A DNA stretch of 64,000 bases. Source: Flavobacterium gillisiae. Its GTDB lineage: Bacteria; Bacteroidota; Bacteroidia; Flavobacteriales; Flavobacteriaceae. Position 1 is the first letter of the stretch; every line of letters starts with the position of its first letter. Below, piece after piece: positions 34,372 to 44,924 of the stretch. A model generated the notes under the pieces. That model made no database searches. It worked only from the letters and a program-made list of their open reading frames with translations, and was not told the DNA's origin. The stretch lies in NCBI RefSeq assembly GCF_900107635.1, contig NZ_FNRD01000001.1, positions 727,728-791,727 of the forward strand. The letters are read 5' to 3'. The translations under genes were made by a program, and so were the position numbers.

Positions 34372-35637
34372 TCAAAAATTGTCTAATCTCCTTCTTTTAA
34401 ATTTTTGATACAAAAGATGCTTAGGTCCTTTTACAATTTGGGAATGGTAAATTCCTACCGGTCCCGATGCTAAATAAGCTATAAAACAGCTAAGACCGAT
34501 AAATAGTCCGCTTTCTATTCCAAAGAGTTCCATTCCCATAATAGTACAGGCAATTGGTGTATGAGTAGCGCCAGAAAAAACGGCTACAAATCCCATTCCC
34601 GCCAAAAGTGCAATAGGTAACGGAACAAAAATGGATAAGGCACTTCCCAAGGTTGCGCCAATAAAAAACAGCGGGGTAACTTCGCCTCCCTTAAATCCAG
34701 CACCTAAAGTAAATCCGGTAAACAATATTTTGAGTAGAAAGTCATAGTATTCACTTGGATTCGAGAAAGATTCAACAATAATAGGAACTCCTAGTCCTAG
34801 GTATTTTGTAGTACCGATGAAATACATAACAGATGCAAATAGAATTCCTCCTATGAAGGGACGTAGTGGGGGATATTTGATTGTTTTCGAAAATAAAGTG
34901 CCCCAAAAATGAGTGCTTCTGGAAAAAAGCATCGCCGCCAAACCAAACAAAATACTAATAAGAATAATCCAAAGTAATACTGTTAAAGTAAAAGTAGGAA
35001 CGATAGGAATAGAATAATGGGTGTGTTTTACTTCCCAGAACTCGACGGTGTAGTAAGCGATAAAGGCAACTAAAAAGGATAAAACAATACTTTTGTAGTT
35101 AATTTTACTGAAATAAAGTACCTCTAAAGCAAATAAAGCCCCTGCTAGTGGTGTGCCAAAAATAGAAGCAAATCCAGCACTGATTCCTAGAATGATAAGT
35201 GTTTTTCTTTCTGAATTATCGAGCTTGAAAAGCCCTGTAAATTGGTCGGCTATTGCTCCGCCCATTTGTACCGCAGTTCCTTCACGACCAGCTGATCCAC
35301 CAAATAAATGTGTGATTAGCGTACCGATAAGCACTAACGGTGCCATTACTAAAGGAATCCTTTTTTTAGGAGTTTCATATTCTTCCAGTAATAAATTATT
35401 GCCTTTTACGGCTTCTTTTCCGTAATAATGATATCCTAATCCAATAAGTAATCCACCTATTGGCAAGAGCCAAATAATCCAGTTGTGCTGTCCTCGGTAT
35501 TGTGCTGCCCATTCTAATGCCACTAATAAAATGGCAGAGGCTGAGCCAGACAAAAAGCCTATCAAAACACAAATGAAAATCCATTTGAGAGAGCTTTGTA
35601 TAATTGTTTTTATTTTTTCTGAATTCATTCGTTTCAA
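34372..35637 (-). CDS. CLC-family anion channel/antiporter, possibly the fluoride (CLC-F) type
   Basis: A 421-residue protein with about ten membrane segments and no CBS domains. It keeps the CLC glutamate motif GREGT (117-121, gating Glu119) and a FKGGEVTPLFFIGATLG segment equivalent to GxFxP. The first selectivity motif GSGIP of chloride CLCs is absent; KGNNLL (78-83) is in that place. Missing GSGIP with THLFGGSAGREGT recalls the CLC-F fluoride/proton antiporters, so fluoride export is plausible but unproven. A start at the ATG three codons in is equally likely. It lies 35 bases after the RidA gene. No fluoride riboswitch is visible, since the gene is inside a run. Confidence 0.85.
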   Translation of the reverse strand: MKRMNSEKIKTIIQSSLKWIFICVLIGFLSGSASAILLVALEWAAQYRGQHNWIIWLLPIGGLLIGLGYHYYGKEAVKGNNLLLEEYETPKKRIPLVMAPLVLIGTLITHLFGGSAGREGTAVQMGGAIADQFTGLFKLDNSERKTLIILGISAGFASIFGTPLAGALFALEVLYFSKINYKSIVLSFLVAFIAYYTVEFWEVKHTHYSIPIVPTFTLTVLLWIILISILFGLAAMLFSRSTHFWGTLFSKTIKYPPLRPFIGGILFASVMYFIGTTKYLGLGVPIIVESFSNPSEYYDFLLKILFTGFTLGAGFKGGEVTPLFFIGATLGSALSIFVPLPIALLAGMGFVAVFSGATHTPIACTIMGMELFGIESGLFIGLSCFIAYLASGPVGIYHSQIVKGPKHLLYQKFKRRRLDNF

Positions 35638-35672
35638 CAGTGGGATTTCCCAGGTATTTTTTGGCTAAAGTA

Positions 35673-36083
35673 TTACAATCCTGCCGAAATATTTTGTTTT
35701 TCAGCAAGTACGGCCGTAAATTCAATTTCCACAAGGTATTCAGGAGCTACTAATTTACTGATTTCATAGAAGCCAGTTGTAGGTTTTACATCTTTAAAAA
35801 ATTCAGCATGCGCTTTAGCCACGGCCTCAAAAGAATTGATATCAGTAGTAAAAATTCGGGTGCGAATGACATCGTTCATGCTTGCGTCTAAATCTTCAAG
35901 TACTTTTTCTACTCTTTCAAGAATATTAAATGTTTGCGAGTAAGCATCGTCAGCTTTTACTTTTTCCCCATCGACAATAGCGACCGTTCCAGAAACTTCA
36001 ATAATATTTCCAATGCGTACTGCACGACAATAGCCCATTTTATCTTCCCAAGGCGAACCTGTTAATACGTTTTCTCTTTTCAT
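35673..36083 (-). CDS. RidA family (YjgF/UK114) protein
   Basis: A 136-residue cytoplasmic protein of the RidA superfamily. RidA proper hydrolyses reactive imines and enamines; many subfamilies have other or unknown roles. The text SPWEDKMGYCRAVRIGNIIEVSGTVAI at the N-terminus and TRIFTTDINSFEAVAKAHAEFF, with the terminal LVAPEYLVEIEFTAV, are typical. The canonical substrate-binding Arg is present in DVIRTRIFTTDI. It is first in a six-gene minus-strand run ending with the PPIase fusions. Confidence 0.88.
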   Translation of the reverse strand: MKRENVLTGSPWEDKMGYCRAVRIGNIIEVSGTVAIVDGEKVKADDAYSQTFNILERVEKVLEDLDASMNDVIRTRIFTTDINSFEAVAKAHAEFFKDVKPTTGFYEISKLVAPEYLVEIEFTAVLAEKQNISAGL

Positions 36084-36367
36084 TTGATTATTTTTTTTGA
36101 TTGTTATTTAAGGAATGTTGTTTGGTTATATAGTTTGGTATATTTTTTGCAATTTATAAAAAATAATAAAATAAAAAATACTGATTTCATATAAAAAAGT
36201 TCGATTTTGATAGGCTTGCTTTAGCATATTCTATGTACTGAAACATACTATTTATCAAAATTTGAAGTTATAAAAGGAAGTTAAAGTATGCCATTTTTAT
36301 GTTTTTATAATTTTGGTTTTTTATTTTTAAAAAAATTGAACAAATGATCAATAGATATACAAGAAGT

Positions 36368-36940
36368 ATGAAGCGAATTTTCTTTTTTATTTTTTTACTA
36401 GGAATGATTTCTAATAGTTATTCTCAGGAAGAATTTAAAGACAAGTTTAAAGTGGTTCCTCCTAAAAACAAGAAATTGAAAATTGAACCAATAACTCCAC
36501 ATGATCCAGGGCCACCAACAGTTAAGCCTTATGTTGCTGCTGTCATACCAGAAAACACTTTTAAAGTACCCACAAATAATGTTATAATTGCTTCTGAAGC
36601 ATATAGAAGAAACCAAGATTTAGGAGTTTTTAAAACTAATTCTAATACTGCGAAGATAAGATATCGCGATGGAGCTTATGTTGATGGGGATAGAATTAGA
36701 ATTTATGTAAACTATAAGGTGGTAGATTATGAAGTTTTATTGGAAGGAGATTTTAAAGGATTTGAAATTAAACTGGAAAAAGGGATAAATAGAATTGATT
36801 TCGAAGCATTAAATGAAGGTTTTGCCTCACCTAATACGGCAGAATTTGAAGTTTATGACGATAAGGGAAAGATGATCTCTTCAAGCCAATGGAATATAGG
36901 CGAAGGATACAAGGCTACAATAATTGTAGATAAAGAATAA
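36368..36940 (+). CDS. Secreted protein, tandem paralog 1
   Basis: A ~190-residue secreted protein (signal peptide ending SNSYSQ). The ATG at 36368 is preferred because the signal peptide starts there; an ATG eight codons earlier gives a poor N-terminus. The next gene is a clear paralog. Both share an F..KFK..PP opening and a C-terminal beta-sandwich: R.RD.G..DGD.I......Y, then a GD/SFK.(F/I).I.L..G.N..(D/L)E.EALN.G....NT..F.VYD..G. This resembles cell-adhesion-like beta folds but no named family is recognised. A TAATTTTG box lies at 36308-36315. Confidence 0.7.
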   Translation: MKRIFFFIFLLGMISNSYSQEEFKDKFKVVPPKNKKLKIEPITPHDPGPPTVKPYVAAVIPENTFKVPTNNVIIASEAYRRNQDLGVFKTNSNTAKIRYRDGAYVDGDRIRIYVNYKVVDYEVLLEGDFKGFEIKLEKGINRIDFEALNEGFASPNTAEFEVYDDKGKMISSSQWNIGEGYKATIIVDKE

Positions 36941-37049
36941 TTTGAAAGCTGTTTATGGTTTTTAAAAAATTAGGAAGGGATATGATTCTACATTTAGAGT
37001 TTGTTTCAGTCCTATTTGGTTAAATTTTATTTAATGTTAGTTTAAGGTT

Positions 37050-37081
37050 TTGTTTTCTAAATAGAAAGCACGGTATATTTG
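37050..37081 (+). promoter_or_regulatory. Putative promoter of secreted paralog 2
   Basis: TTG (37050-37052), 21 bases, then TATATTTG (37074-37081) fits the Bacteroidota consensus, 44 bases before the ATG at 37126. Confidence 0.55.
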
Positions 37082-37125
37082 TCGCAACTTGATATTTGGA
37101 GGATATAAAAACAAAGGGGTATAAT

Positions 37126-37827
37126 ATGAAACAGGGATTATTGTTTATTATGATGTGTTTTGCAATCAATGGCTATTCTCAAACTGAGTTTAGTTCTAAG
37201 TTTAAGGCAATTCCCCCGGTGGATACAAGCATTAAAACTAAAAAAGTAATTCCTGCAACGGTTGCGCCACCAGATATTGTCGCTCCTAATATTTTAAAAA
37301 AGCCCGAAGTCAAATTTCAGAGTACCAATTTTAAAATTGGTGATCCTGATCCTATTTCTATGATTCAAACCAATGATTTTATTAATCCAGGCGATGAAGT
37401 AAGGGATAAAATGAATAAGAGTATTGAAAAATCATTAGTCAATAATGGATTAAAAGAGGATACATCGTATTTAAATGTAAAAGACTTAGATTTTGGAATT
37501 ATTCGTACAAAGTCAAAGTCTTTAATGATTCGAGTAAGAGACTATGGTGCAATTGATGGAGATTTGATAAAAGCTACCGTTATACACAATTATAAGGGTA
37601 CTGTTTTAGCAAATAATTTGTACTTAGAATCAAGTTTCAAAGATATCAAAATAGACCTTCAAGAAGGACTTAATTATTTAGAATTAGAGGCACTAAACCG
37701 TGGTTCTTTGGGAGGGAACACAGGCGCTTTTTATGTTTACGATAAAGAAGGGAATTTGCTGCTGTCTGACTTGTGGAATAATTTTGATACAGGAGTCAAG
37801 TCTAAATTTACATTTATTAAAGAATAA
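37126..37827 (+). CDS. Secreted protein, tandem paralog 2
   Basis: A ~233-residue secreted protein (signal MKQGLLFIMMCFAINGYSQ). The start at 37126 is chosen because it gives a clean signal peptide; ten further upstream codons are open but polar. It shares the FSSKFKAIPP opening and the C-terminal beta fold of its neighbour at 36368, with an additional ~50-residue insert in the middle (SMIQTNDFINPGDEVRDKM...). It has its own promoter-like element and converges on the next gene. Function unknown. Confidence 0.7.
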   Translation: MKQGLLFIMMCFAINGYSQTEFSSKFKAIPPVDTSIKTKKVIPATVAPPDIVAPNILKKPEVKFQSTNFKIGDPDPISMIQTNDFINPGDEVRDKMNKSIEKSLVNNGLKEDTSYLNVKDLDFGIIRTKSKSLMIRVRDYGAIDGDLIKATVIHNYKGTVLANNLYLESSFKDIKIDLQEGLNYLELEALNRGSLGGNTGAFYVYDKEGNLLLSDLWNNFDTGVKSKFTFIKE

Positions 37828-37843
37828 AAGTTGCCTTTTCGAA

Positions 37844-38371
37844 CTAAAACGGATCTGCAGTAACTTTGAACTTCATATCTGCTTTTACTGTAATGTCTTG
37901 GGCTATAGTTTCTTTAATTACGGCTTTAGTTCGCAATTTATACGAAGCGGCTTTGATGTATTTATCCAGTTTTTCAGTAGTCGTCGTAAGCGTTAAAGTG
38001 TTAGAAGTGGAGTTTATGTCATCTTTATAAGCCAATTCAATTTCGTCGTTTGCATCTGTTGAAATAAAAAGATGAATTGATTTTAAAAAGCTGAAAGATT
38101 TGTTAGCAGGATCAGTTATTGTCAACGTCAGCTCCTTTAGCTTCACATCCTTGACTAAGTTAGCCTTAGTGTTGTTATTCTCAAATTCGGCACTGGAGTT
38201 GGTCGTAACCTCCGGTGTTATTATACTCATAGCTGTTCCAATAGGAAACCCTGTTTCAATAGTAATACTTGTTTGATTAGAAATTGTAAATGTCAGCAAC
38301 TGATCTACAATACTACAGGAAACAATAAAAAGGCTTAAAGTGGCTAAGGCTGTGTAAATATATTTTTTCAA
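37844..38371 (-). CDS. Lipoprotein of unknown function
   Basis: A 175-residue lipoprotein (LFIVSCSIVDQ, Cys at 19). The mature part is Thr/Ser-rich and alternates polar and hydrophobic residues, predicting an all-beta immunoglobulin-like fold. Its motif KLKELTLTITDPANKSFSFLKSIHLFIST is followed by EIELAYKDDIN and a C-terminal VKADMKFKV strand. This is comparable to small LEA-like or WHy-like envelope domains, but no family was identified. It converges with the secreted paralog gene at 17 bases spacing. Confidence 0.7.
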   Translation of the reverse strand: MKKYIYTALATLSLFIVSCSIVDQLLTFTISNQTSITIETGFPIGTAMSIITPEVTTNSSAEFENNNTKANLVKDVKLKELTLTITDPANKSFSFLKSIHLFISTDANDEIELAYKDDINSTSNTLTLTTTTEKLDKYIKAASYKLRTKAVIKETIAQDITVKADMKFKVTADPF

Positions 38372-38707
38372 AATGTTTTTTTTATATTAATTCTTTGCAA
38401 AAGTAATACTTATAAAATCAGTAATGGTTTATTAAACAGGCTTCTGTCACTTGTTTCGATTTTTACATGTTGTTTTATTTATAAGTAGCTGTCTGCAAAT
38501 GATTTATGTCTTAAGAAGTACTTGTCTACCATGTAAAGTACTTTCTTACGCTATATGAAAATAATGAAGCATGCGTTCGAAGAGTTGCATCGCTTTACTT
38601 TCTGTGTTTTTCGCACTTTTTTAAGCTTAAAAGTTGTAGCGGAAAAATAATTTACACTTTTTCAAAATTCAATTTTTCAATTCCGAATATAAAAAGTATT
38701 TTTGCGC
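38372..38707. other. Divergent intergenic region before guaA
   Basis: About 336 bases. At the right edge a TATTTTTG box (38697-38704) sits only three bases from the guaA ATG. No purine riboswitch-like fold was recognised. Confidence 0.45.
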
Positions 38708-40237
38708 ATGCAACACAACGTACTTATTTTAGATTTCGGATCGCAATATACACAGCTTATTGCGCGTAGAGTTCGCGAATTAAATATATTCTGCGAAATT
38801 TTCCCATACAATCATTTTCCGAGTGATTTATCAAGTTATAAAGCCGTAATTCTTGGAGGAAGCCCTTTTTCTGTTAGAGGAGAAGATGCGCCACATCCAG
38901 ATTTATCTCAAATTAGAGGTAAATTACCTATGCTTGCCGTATGTTACGGAGCGCAATATTTAGCTCACTTTAGTGGTGGGGAAGTAGCAGCTTCAAATAC
39001 GAGAGAATATGGTAGAGCTAATTTATCTTATATTAAAGAGGATGAAGTTTTCTTTGAAGGAGTTGACCTTAACAGTCAAGTTTGGATGAGTCATAGCGAT
39101 AGTATTAAAGCTTTGCCTACAAACGGTGTGAAGTTAGCAAGCACACATGATGTAGAATTTGCTGCTTACAAAATTGAAGGTGAAACAACCTATGCTATAC
39201 AATATCACCCAGAAGTTTTTCACTCGACAGACGGGTCAAAAATGCTGGAAAATTTCTTGGTAAAAATTGCTGAGGTTCCTCAAAATTTTACTCCAAATGC
39301 TTTTGTTGAAGAAATGGTGGCAGAGTTGAAAGAGAAAGTTGGAAACGATAAAGTGGTTTTAGGACTTTCTGGTGGAGTAGATTCTACTGTAGCAGCGGTT
39401 TTATTACACCAAGCCATTGGTGAAAATCTATACTGTGTTTTTGTTAATAACGGTTTACTTCGTAAAAACGAATACCAAAGTGTATTAGATCAATACAAAG
39501 GAATGGGATTAAACGTTAAAGGAGTAGATGCTGGAGATCGTTTCTTGTCAGAATTAGCAGGGGTAAGTGATCCTGAAACCAAACGTAAAATTATCGGTAG
39601 AGTATTTATAGAAGTTTTTGATGATGAATCTCATTTAATTGAAGACGTAAAATGGTTAGCACAAGGAACTATATATCCTGATGTAATTGAGTCGGTTTCT
39701 GTCAAAGGACCATCAGCTACAATTAAATCGCATCATAACGTAGGTGGTTTGCCTGATTATATGAAATTGAAAATTGTAGAGCCGCTTCGTATGCTTTTTA
39801 AAGATGAAGTACGTAGAGTAGGAGCTTCATTAGGAATTGATCCTGAGTTATTAGGAAGACATCCTTTTCCTGGACCTGGATTGTCCATTCGTATTTTAGG
39901 AGATATTACTCCTGAGAAAGTTCAAATTTTACAAGATGTAGATAAAGTCTTTATTGATGGATTAAAATCTTGGGGATTATATGACAAAGTATGGCAAGCT
40001 GGAGCAATCCTTCTTCCTGTAAACAGTGTAGGAGTAATGGGTGATGAGCGTACTTATGAAAAAGTAGTCGCGCTACGTGCTGTTGAATCTACAGATGGTA
40101 TGACTGCTGACTGGGTGCATTTACCTTATGATTTTCTAATGAAAGTATCGAATGATATTATCAATAAAGTTAAAGGTGTTAATAGAGTGGTATATGACAT
40201 TAGTTCAAAACCGCCTGCAACGATTGAATGGGAATAG
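38708..40237 (+). CDS. guaA: GMP synthase (glutamine-hydrolysing)
   Basis: A 509-residue enzyme converting XMP, ATP and glutamine to GMP. The ATG at 38708 ([16 protein letters not shown]) is the family start; a TTG two codons upstream is unlikely. The N-terminal class I amidotransferase has the nucleophile Cys in AVCYGAQY (~77-84) and the HPEVFH triad (~166). The ATP pyrophosphatase domain has GLSGGVDST (~217-225), and the dimerisation domain ends with the conserved PPATIEWE. It is a monocistronic gene with a strong terminator. The TATTTTTG box (38697-38704) almost touches the ATG. Confidence 0.95.
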   Translation: MQHNVLILDFGSQYTQLIARRVRELNIFCEIFPYNHFPSDLSSYKAVILGGSPFSVRGEDAPHPDLSQIRGKLPMLAVCYGAQYLAHFSGGEVAASNTREYGRANLSYIKEDEVFFEGVDLNSQVWMSHSDSIKALPTNGVKLASTHDVEFAAYKIEGETTYAIQYHPEVFHSTDGSKMLENFLVKIAEVPQNFTPNAFVEEMVAELKEKVGNDKVVLGLSGGVDSTVAAVLLHQAIGENLYCVFVNNGLLRKNEYQSVLDQYKGMGLNVKGVDAGDRFLSELAGVSDPETKRKIIGRVFIEVFDDESHLIEDVKWLAQGTIYPDVIESVSVKGPSATIKSHHNVGGLPDYMKLKIVEPLRMLFKDEVRRVGASLGIDPELLGRHPFPGPGLSIRILGDITPEKVQILQDVDKVFIDGLKSWGLYDKVWQAGAILLPVNSVGVMGDERTYEKVVALRAVESTDGMTADWVHLPYDFLMKVSNDIINKVKGVNRVVYDISSKPPATIEWE

Positions 40238-40287
40238 GACACATAGATTGTCTACATTAAGAATTTAACTTTTAATGGTCTTTATAT

Positions 40288-40330
40288 AAACGGTACCAAT
40301 TTTTTAATTAAAATTTGGTACCGTTTTTGT
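40288..40330 (+). terminator. Rho-independent terminator
   Basis: AAACGGTACCAA (40288-40299) pairs with TTGGTACCGTTT (40315-40326), with T-run following. It ends guaA and immediately precedes the next promoter box TATCTTTG (40331-40338). Confidence 0.85.
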
Positions 40331-40361
40331 TATCTTTGAACCAATAATATATATAACTACT

Positions 40362-42320
40362 ATGATGAAGTATTTTTTTGCAATCTACATAACTGTTTTC
40401 TTATTTACCACAAATACTTTTTCACAAGAAAAAGTCATAACACATAAAGTGGAGAAAGGAGAAACGATCAATCAAATAGCACAAAAGTATCGCGTTACTC
40501 CTTTTGATATTTACCAATTAAACCCAGATGCGCAAAGCGGTCTAAGGCCGAACAGTGTTTTACTGATTCCAAATAAATCAGGGGCGCAAACTGTAAGTGT
40601 ACCGCCTAAAACAAATGCGCAAGGGCAATCTCATGTGGTAATCGCAAAAGAAACATTATATGGAATCGAAAAGAAATATGAGGTTTCTGATGAAGATTTG
40701 AAAAAAGCGAATCCGTTTCTTGAAAATGAAGGGTTGCAAATTGGCCAAATCCTTACTATCCCTTCAAAAAACGCCCCAAAAAATGCTGTTGTTAATCAAG
40801 ATAAATTCATTTATCATGATGTGCTTGCAAAGGAAACGAAATATTCTATTGCTAAAAAATATGGAATTACGATTGAGGAATTAGAAAAACGCAATCCTGA
40901 AGTGGTTACTAATTTACCTATTGGATACAGACTGATAATTAAGGGTGCAGCTCCAAAAGCAGAAAAAGTTGTAGAAAGAATAGCTGAGAAAGTAGAGTCA
41001 AAAGAGGAAAAAGAGAAACAAGATTTAAAAAAGGCTTTAACAGTAGTTGATTATGTTGCTTATGAAGTAAAACCTAAAGAAACGCTATACAGTTTGTCAA
41101 AGATGTTTGAGATGACTCAAGAAGAACTTATTGCGCTTAATCCAGAACTTAACAACGGAGTCGAAATTGGGATGCTTTTGAGAATTCCTTCTAAAACGCC
41201 AGTCTCAATTGGTGATAAAAAGGAGTACAAGTCTTTGTCTAAAAAGATCACCTACGATAACCGAAAAAGAATGGTTCTACTTTTACCCTTTAATATTGCT
41301 AATATAGAAAGTGATACCATTAACTCTACATATAGCCGTTTGAAAAAAGATAAGTTTTTAAACATGACTTTAGATTTTTATGCTGGAGCTCTAATAGCAA
41401 TTGATTCGGCTAAAACTTTGGGGCTTCCCATCGATGTTGAAATTTATGATTCTCGTGAAACTAAAAACAGTTCAGATGTTGCTACTCTAATCCAAAGTAA
41501 AAACCTTGTAAATGCCAATGCTATAATTGGGCCGTTTTATCAAAGTAATGCGGAAACTGCTGCTCAGTTAGTGGGTATGAATAACGTGCCTGTTGTTTCT
41601 CCTTTGTCAAAAGATATTGGAAATCCTTATGCTAACTTGTACCAAACAATACCTACAAATGAAGCGATTAAGGGTGCAATGTTTGATTATATGCGTTCAA
41701 AGAATGGTAATATTATAGCTGTAGTTGACAAGAAAAAAGAATCTATTGTACAATACATAAAACAATACCAAAAAGAAGTTCCCTTTGTCGCTTTTAAGGA
41801 GAATGGAAGTTTGTCGGCTGAAAGTCTAAAAAGCATGTTGGTGAAAGATAGAATGAATTACGTAGTGATGGAAACGGGAAATACCTGGATGATAAAAACT
41901 ACTATAGCATCTATGTTGAGTTCTATGTCTGCTTATCAAGTGCAGTTAGTGATTTTAGAGCCTAATGAGACATTAGATACAGATGAAATTAAATTTGCGA
42001 ATCTTACGAAACTGAAATTAATGTACCCTTCGGTTACTAGTGATTATGTTTCTCCTGAAGTGGCAATTTTTGAAAAAAAATATAGAAAAGTAAATAATAT
42101 TTTTCCAAGTGATTATGCTACTCGTGGTTTTGATATGACTTTTGATACTATGATTCGATTGGTTCAAAATAAAAGCTTTGAAGACACTGTAAATTCAGCA
42201 GCGACAAAACGAGGTGAGAATAAGTTCGAATATTATAAAAAAGAAGACGGCGGGTACACAAACAAAGGCGTTTTTATTTTGTATTATGATACGGATATGA
42301 CCATTAAAGAAGCAAACTAA
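40362..42320 (+). CDS. LysM-repeat protein with an ABC-receptor-like C-terminal domain
   Basis: A 652-residue protein with a signal peptide ending NTFSQ. Four LysM domains (~25-68, 90-133, 148-190, 228-272) have the pattern HxVxKGETxxxIAxKYxVTxxxxxxxNP followed by LxIP and should bind peptidoglycan N-acetylglucosamine. Between the third and fourth is a Lys/Glu-rich charged linker (~200-226). Residues ~290-650 form a type 1 periplasmic-binding (Leu/Ile/Val receptor) fold (LLPFNIANIES, FYAGALIAIDSAKTLGLPI, AIIGPFYQSNAETAAQLV, VPVVSPLSKD). It could sense or scaffold cell wall metabolism; no ligand is known. The stop codon overlaps the next ATG. Confidence 0.87.
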   Translation: MMKYFFAIYITVFLFTTNTFSQEKVITHKVEKGETINQIAQKYRVTPFDIYQLNPDAQSGLRPNSVLLIPNKSGAQTVSVPPKTNAQGQSHVVIAKETLYGIEKKYEVSDEDLKKANPFLENEGLQIGQILTIPSKNAPKNAVVNQDKFIYHDVLAKETKYSIAKKYGITIEELEKRNPEVVTNLPIGYRLIIKGAAPKAEKVVERIAEKVESKEEKEKQDLKKALTVVDYVAYEVKPKETLYSLSKMFEMTQEELIALNPELNNGVEIGMLLRIPSKTPVSIGDKKEYKSLSKKITYDNRKRMVLLLPFNIANIESDTINSTYSRLKKDKFLNMTLDFYAGALIAIDSAKTLGLPIDVEIYDSRETKNSSDVATLIQSKNLVNANAIIGPFYQSNAETAAQLVGMNNVPVVSPLSKDIGNPYANLYQTIPTNEAIKGAMFDYMRSKNGNIIAVVDKKKESIVQYIKQYQKEVPFVAFKENGSLSAESLKSMLVKDRMNYVVMETGNTWMIKTTIASMLSSMSAYQVQLVILEPNETLDTDEIKFANLTKLKLMYPSVTSDYVSPEVAIFEKKYRKVNNIFPSDYATRGFDMTFDTMIRLVQNKSFEDTVNSAATKRGENKFEYYKKEDGGYTNKGVFILYYDTDMTIKEAN

Positions 42321-42721
42321 TGACGTCAAAAGTAACCTACTTAGGAGATTTAAGAACATCGTCGATACATTTACAATCAGGGAGTGAAATTGTTTCAGAT
42401 GCACCATTGGATAACAACGGAAAAGGAGAGGCTTTTTCGCCTACCGATACGGTTGCAAATGCTTTAGCGAGTTGCATGATGACCGTTATGGGGATAAAAG
42501 CCCGTGATATTGATGTTGATTTTACTGGGGCTACAGCTTCAGTTACAAAAATCATGAATGCAGAGCCAAGACGAATTGGAGCAATAGAAATTGTTTTTGA
42601 TATGAACATCGATGCAGATCAAAAAAGCAAAACAATTCTTGAAAAAACAGCGATGACTTGTCCTGTTTTCTTGAGTTTAAATTCTGAAATAGAAAAACGA
42701 ATCACTTTTAACTGGAAATAG
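42320..42721 (+). CDS. OsmC-family protein
   Basis: A 133-residue protein of the OsmC/Ohr superfamily (organic hydroperoxide-related thiol proteins). It has a conserved first Cys in SPTDTVANALASCMMTV (Cys ~53) and a second in TCPVFLSL (~113), the peroxidatic pair expected for activity. Ohr-type and OsmC-type members cannot be separated confidently. The ATG overlaps the upstream stop as TAATG, so translation is coupled to the LysM gene. Confidence 0.85.
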   Translation: MTSKVTYLGDLRTSSIHLQSGSEIVSDAPLDNNGKGEAFSPTDTVANALASCMMTVMGIKARDIDVDFTGATASVTKIMNAEPRRIGAIEIVFDMNIDADQKSKTILEKTAMTCPVFLSLNSEIEKRITFNWK

Positions 42722-42839
42722 ATTAGAGAAGTTAGAGCAAAGAGCATAGAGTAAAGGAATGATTGCTTTTTGTAAGATGTTATATCATCTGGTCTTTATA
42801 TTTTTGTTTTCTATTCTCTATTTTCTAACCTCTTACTTA

Positions 42840-43073
42840 ATGGATAAAAATCAACAACAACTTGTAAAATTGGCACATACTAAAATGCCTTTTGGGAAGT
42901 ACGAAGGAAAGTTCTTAATCGATTTGCCTGAGTACTACGTAGTATGGTATAATAACAAAGGGTTTCCCAAAGGAGAATTAGGCGAGCAATTAAAACTTAT
43001 ATATGAGTTAAAGCTTAATGGACTGGAAGAATTAATAAGAAATATTAAAAAAAGATATCCAAAACCTCACTAA
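42840..43073 (+). CDS. DUF3820 family protein
   Basis: A 77-residue soluble protein starting at 42840. Upstream codons to 42759 are open but hydrophobic and not part of the family. It contains the DUF3820 text MPFGKYEGKFLIDLPEYYVVWYNNKGFP, known from the phylum but with no assigned function. The stop codon lies inside the terminator stem. It follows the OsmC-like gene by 118 bases and probably shares its transcript. Confidence 0.8.
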   Translation: MDKNQQQLVKLAHTKMPFGKYEGKFLIDLPEYYVVWYNNKGFPKGELGEQLKLIYELKLNGLEELIRNIKKRYPKPH

Positions 43074-43100
43074 TTTAAGAAATTAGTGAGGTTTTTTGCT
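43061..43100 (+). terminator. Rho-independent terminator overlapping a stop codon
   Basis: AAAACCTCACTAATTT (43061-43076) pairs with AAATTAGTGAGGTTTT (43080-43095), a perfect 16-bp stem. The TAA stop of the DUF3820 gene lies in the left arm. Confidence 0.88.
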
Positions 43101-43199
43101 TAAAAAGGGTTGTATTAAGCAATTGTCAATTTTCCGAATTATCTCATTTTCAAATTAGCATATTCTCAATTTATAATCGTATTTTTGCCAAGTTTTTGA

Positions 43200-44840
<1,641 letters not shown>

Positions 44841-44924
44841 TTTCAGTATTTCAGTACGATAATAGAATATAACTTTTGTTTGTCGGGAAATGATAAGCAA
44901 TGAAACATAAATAATTTTATAATA

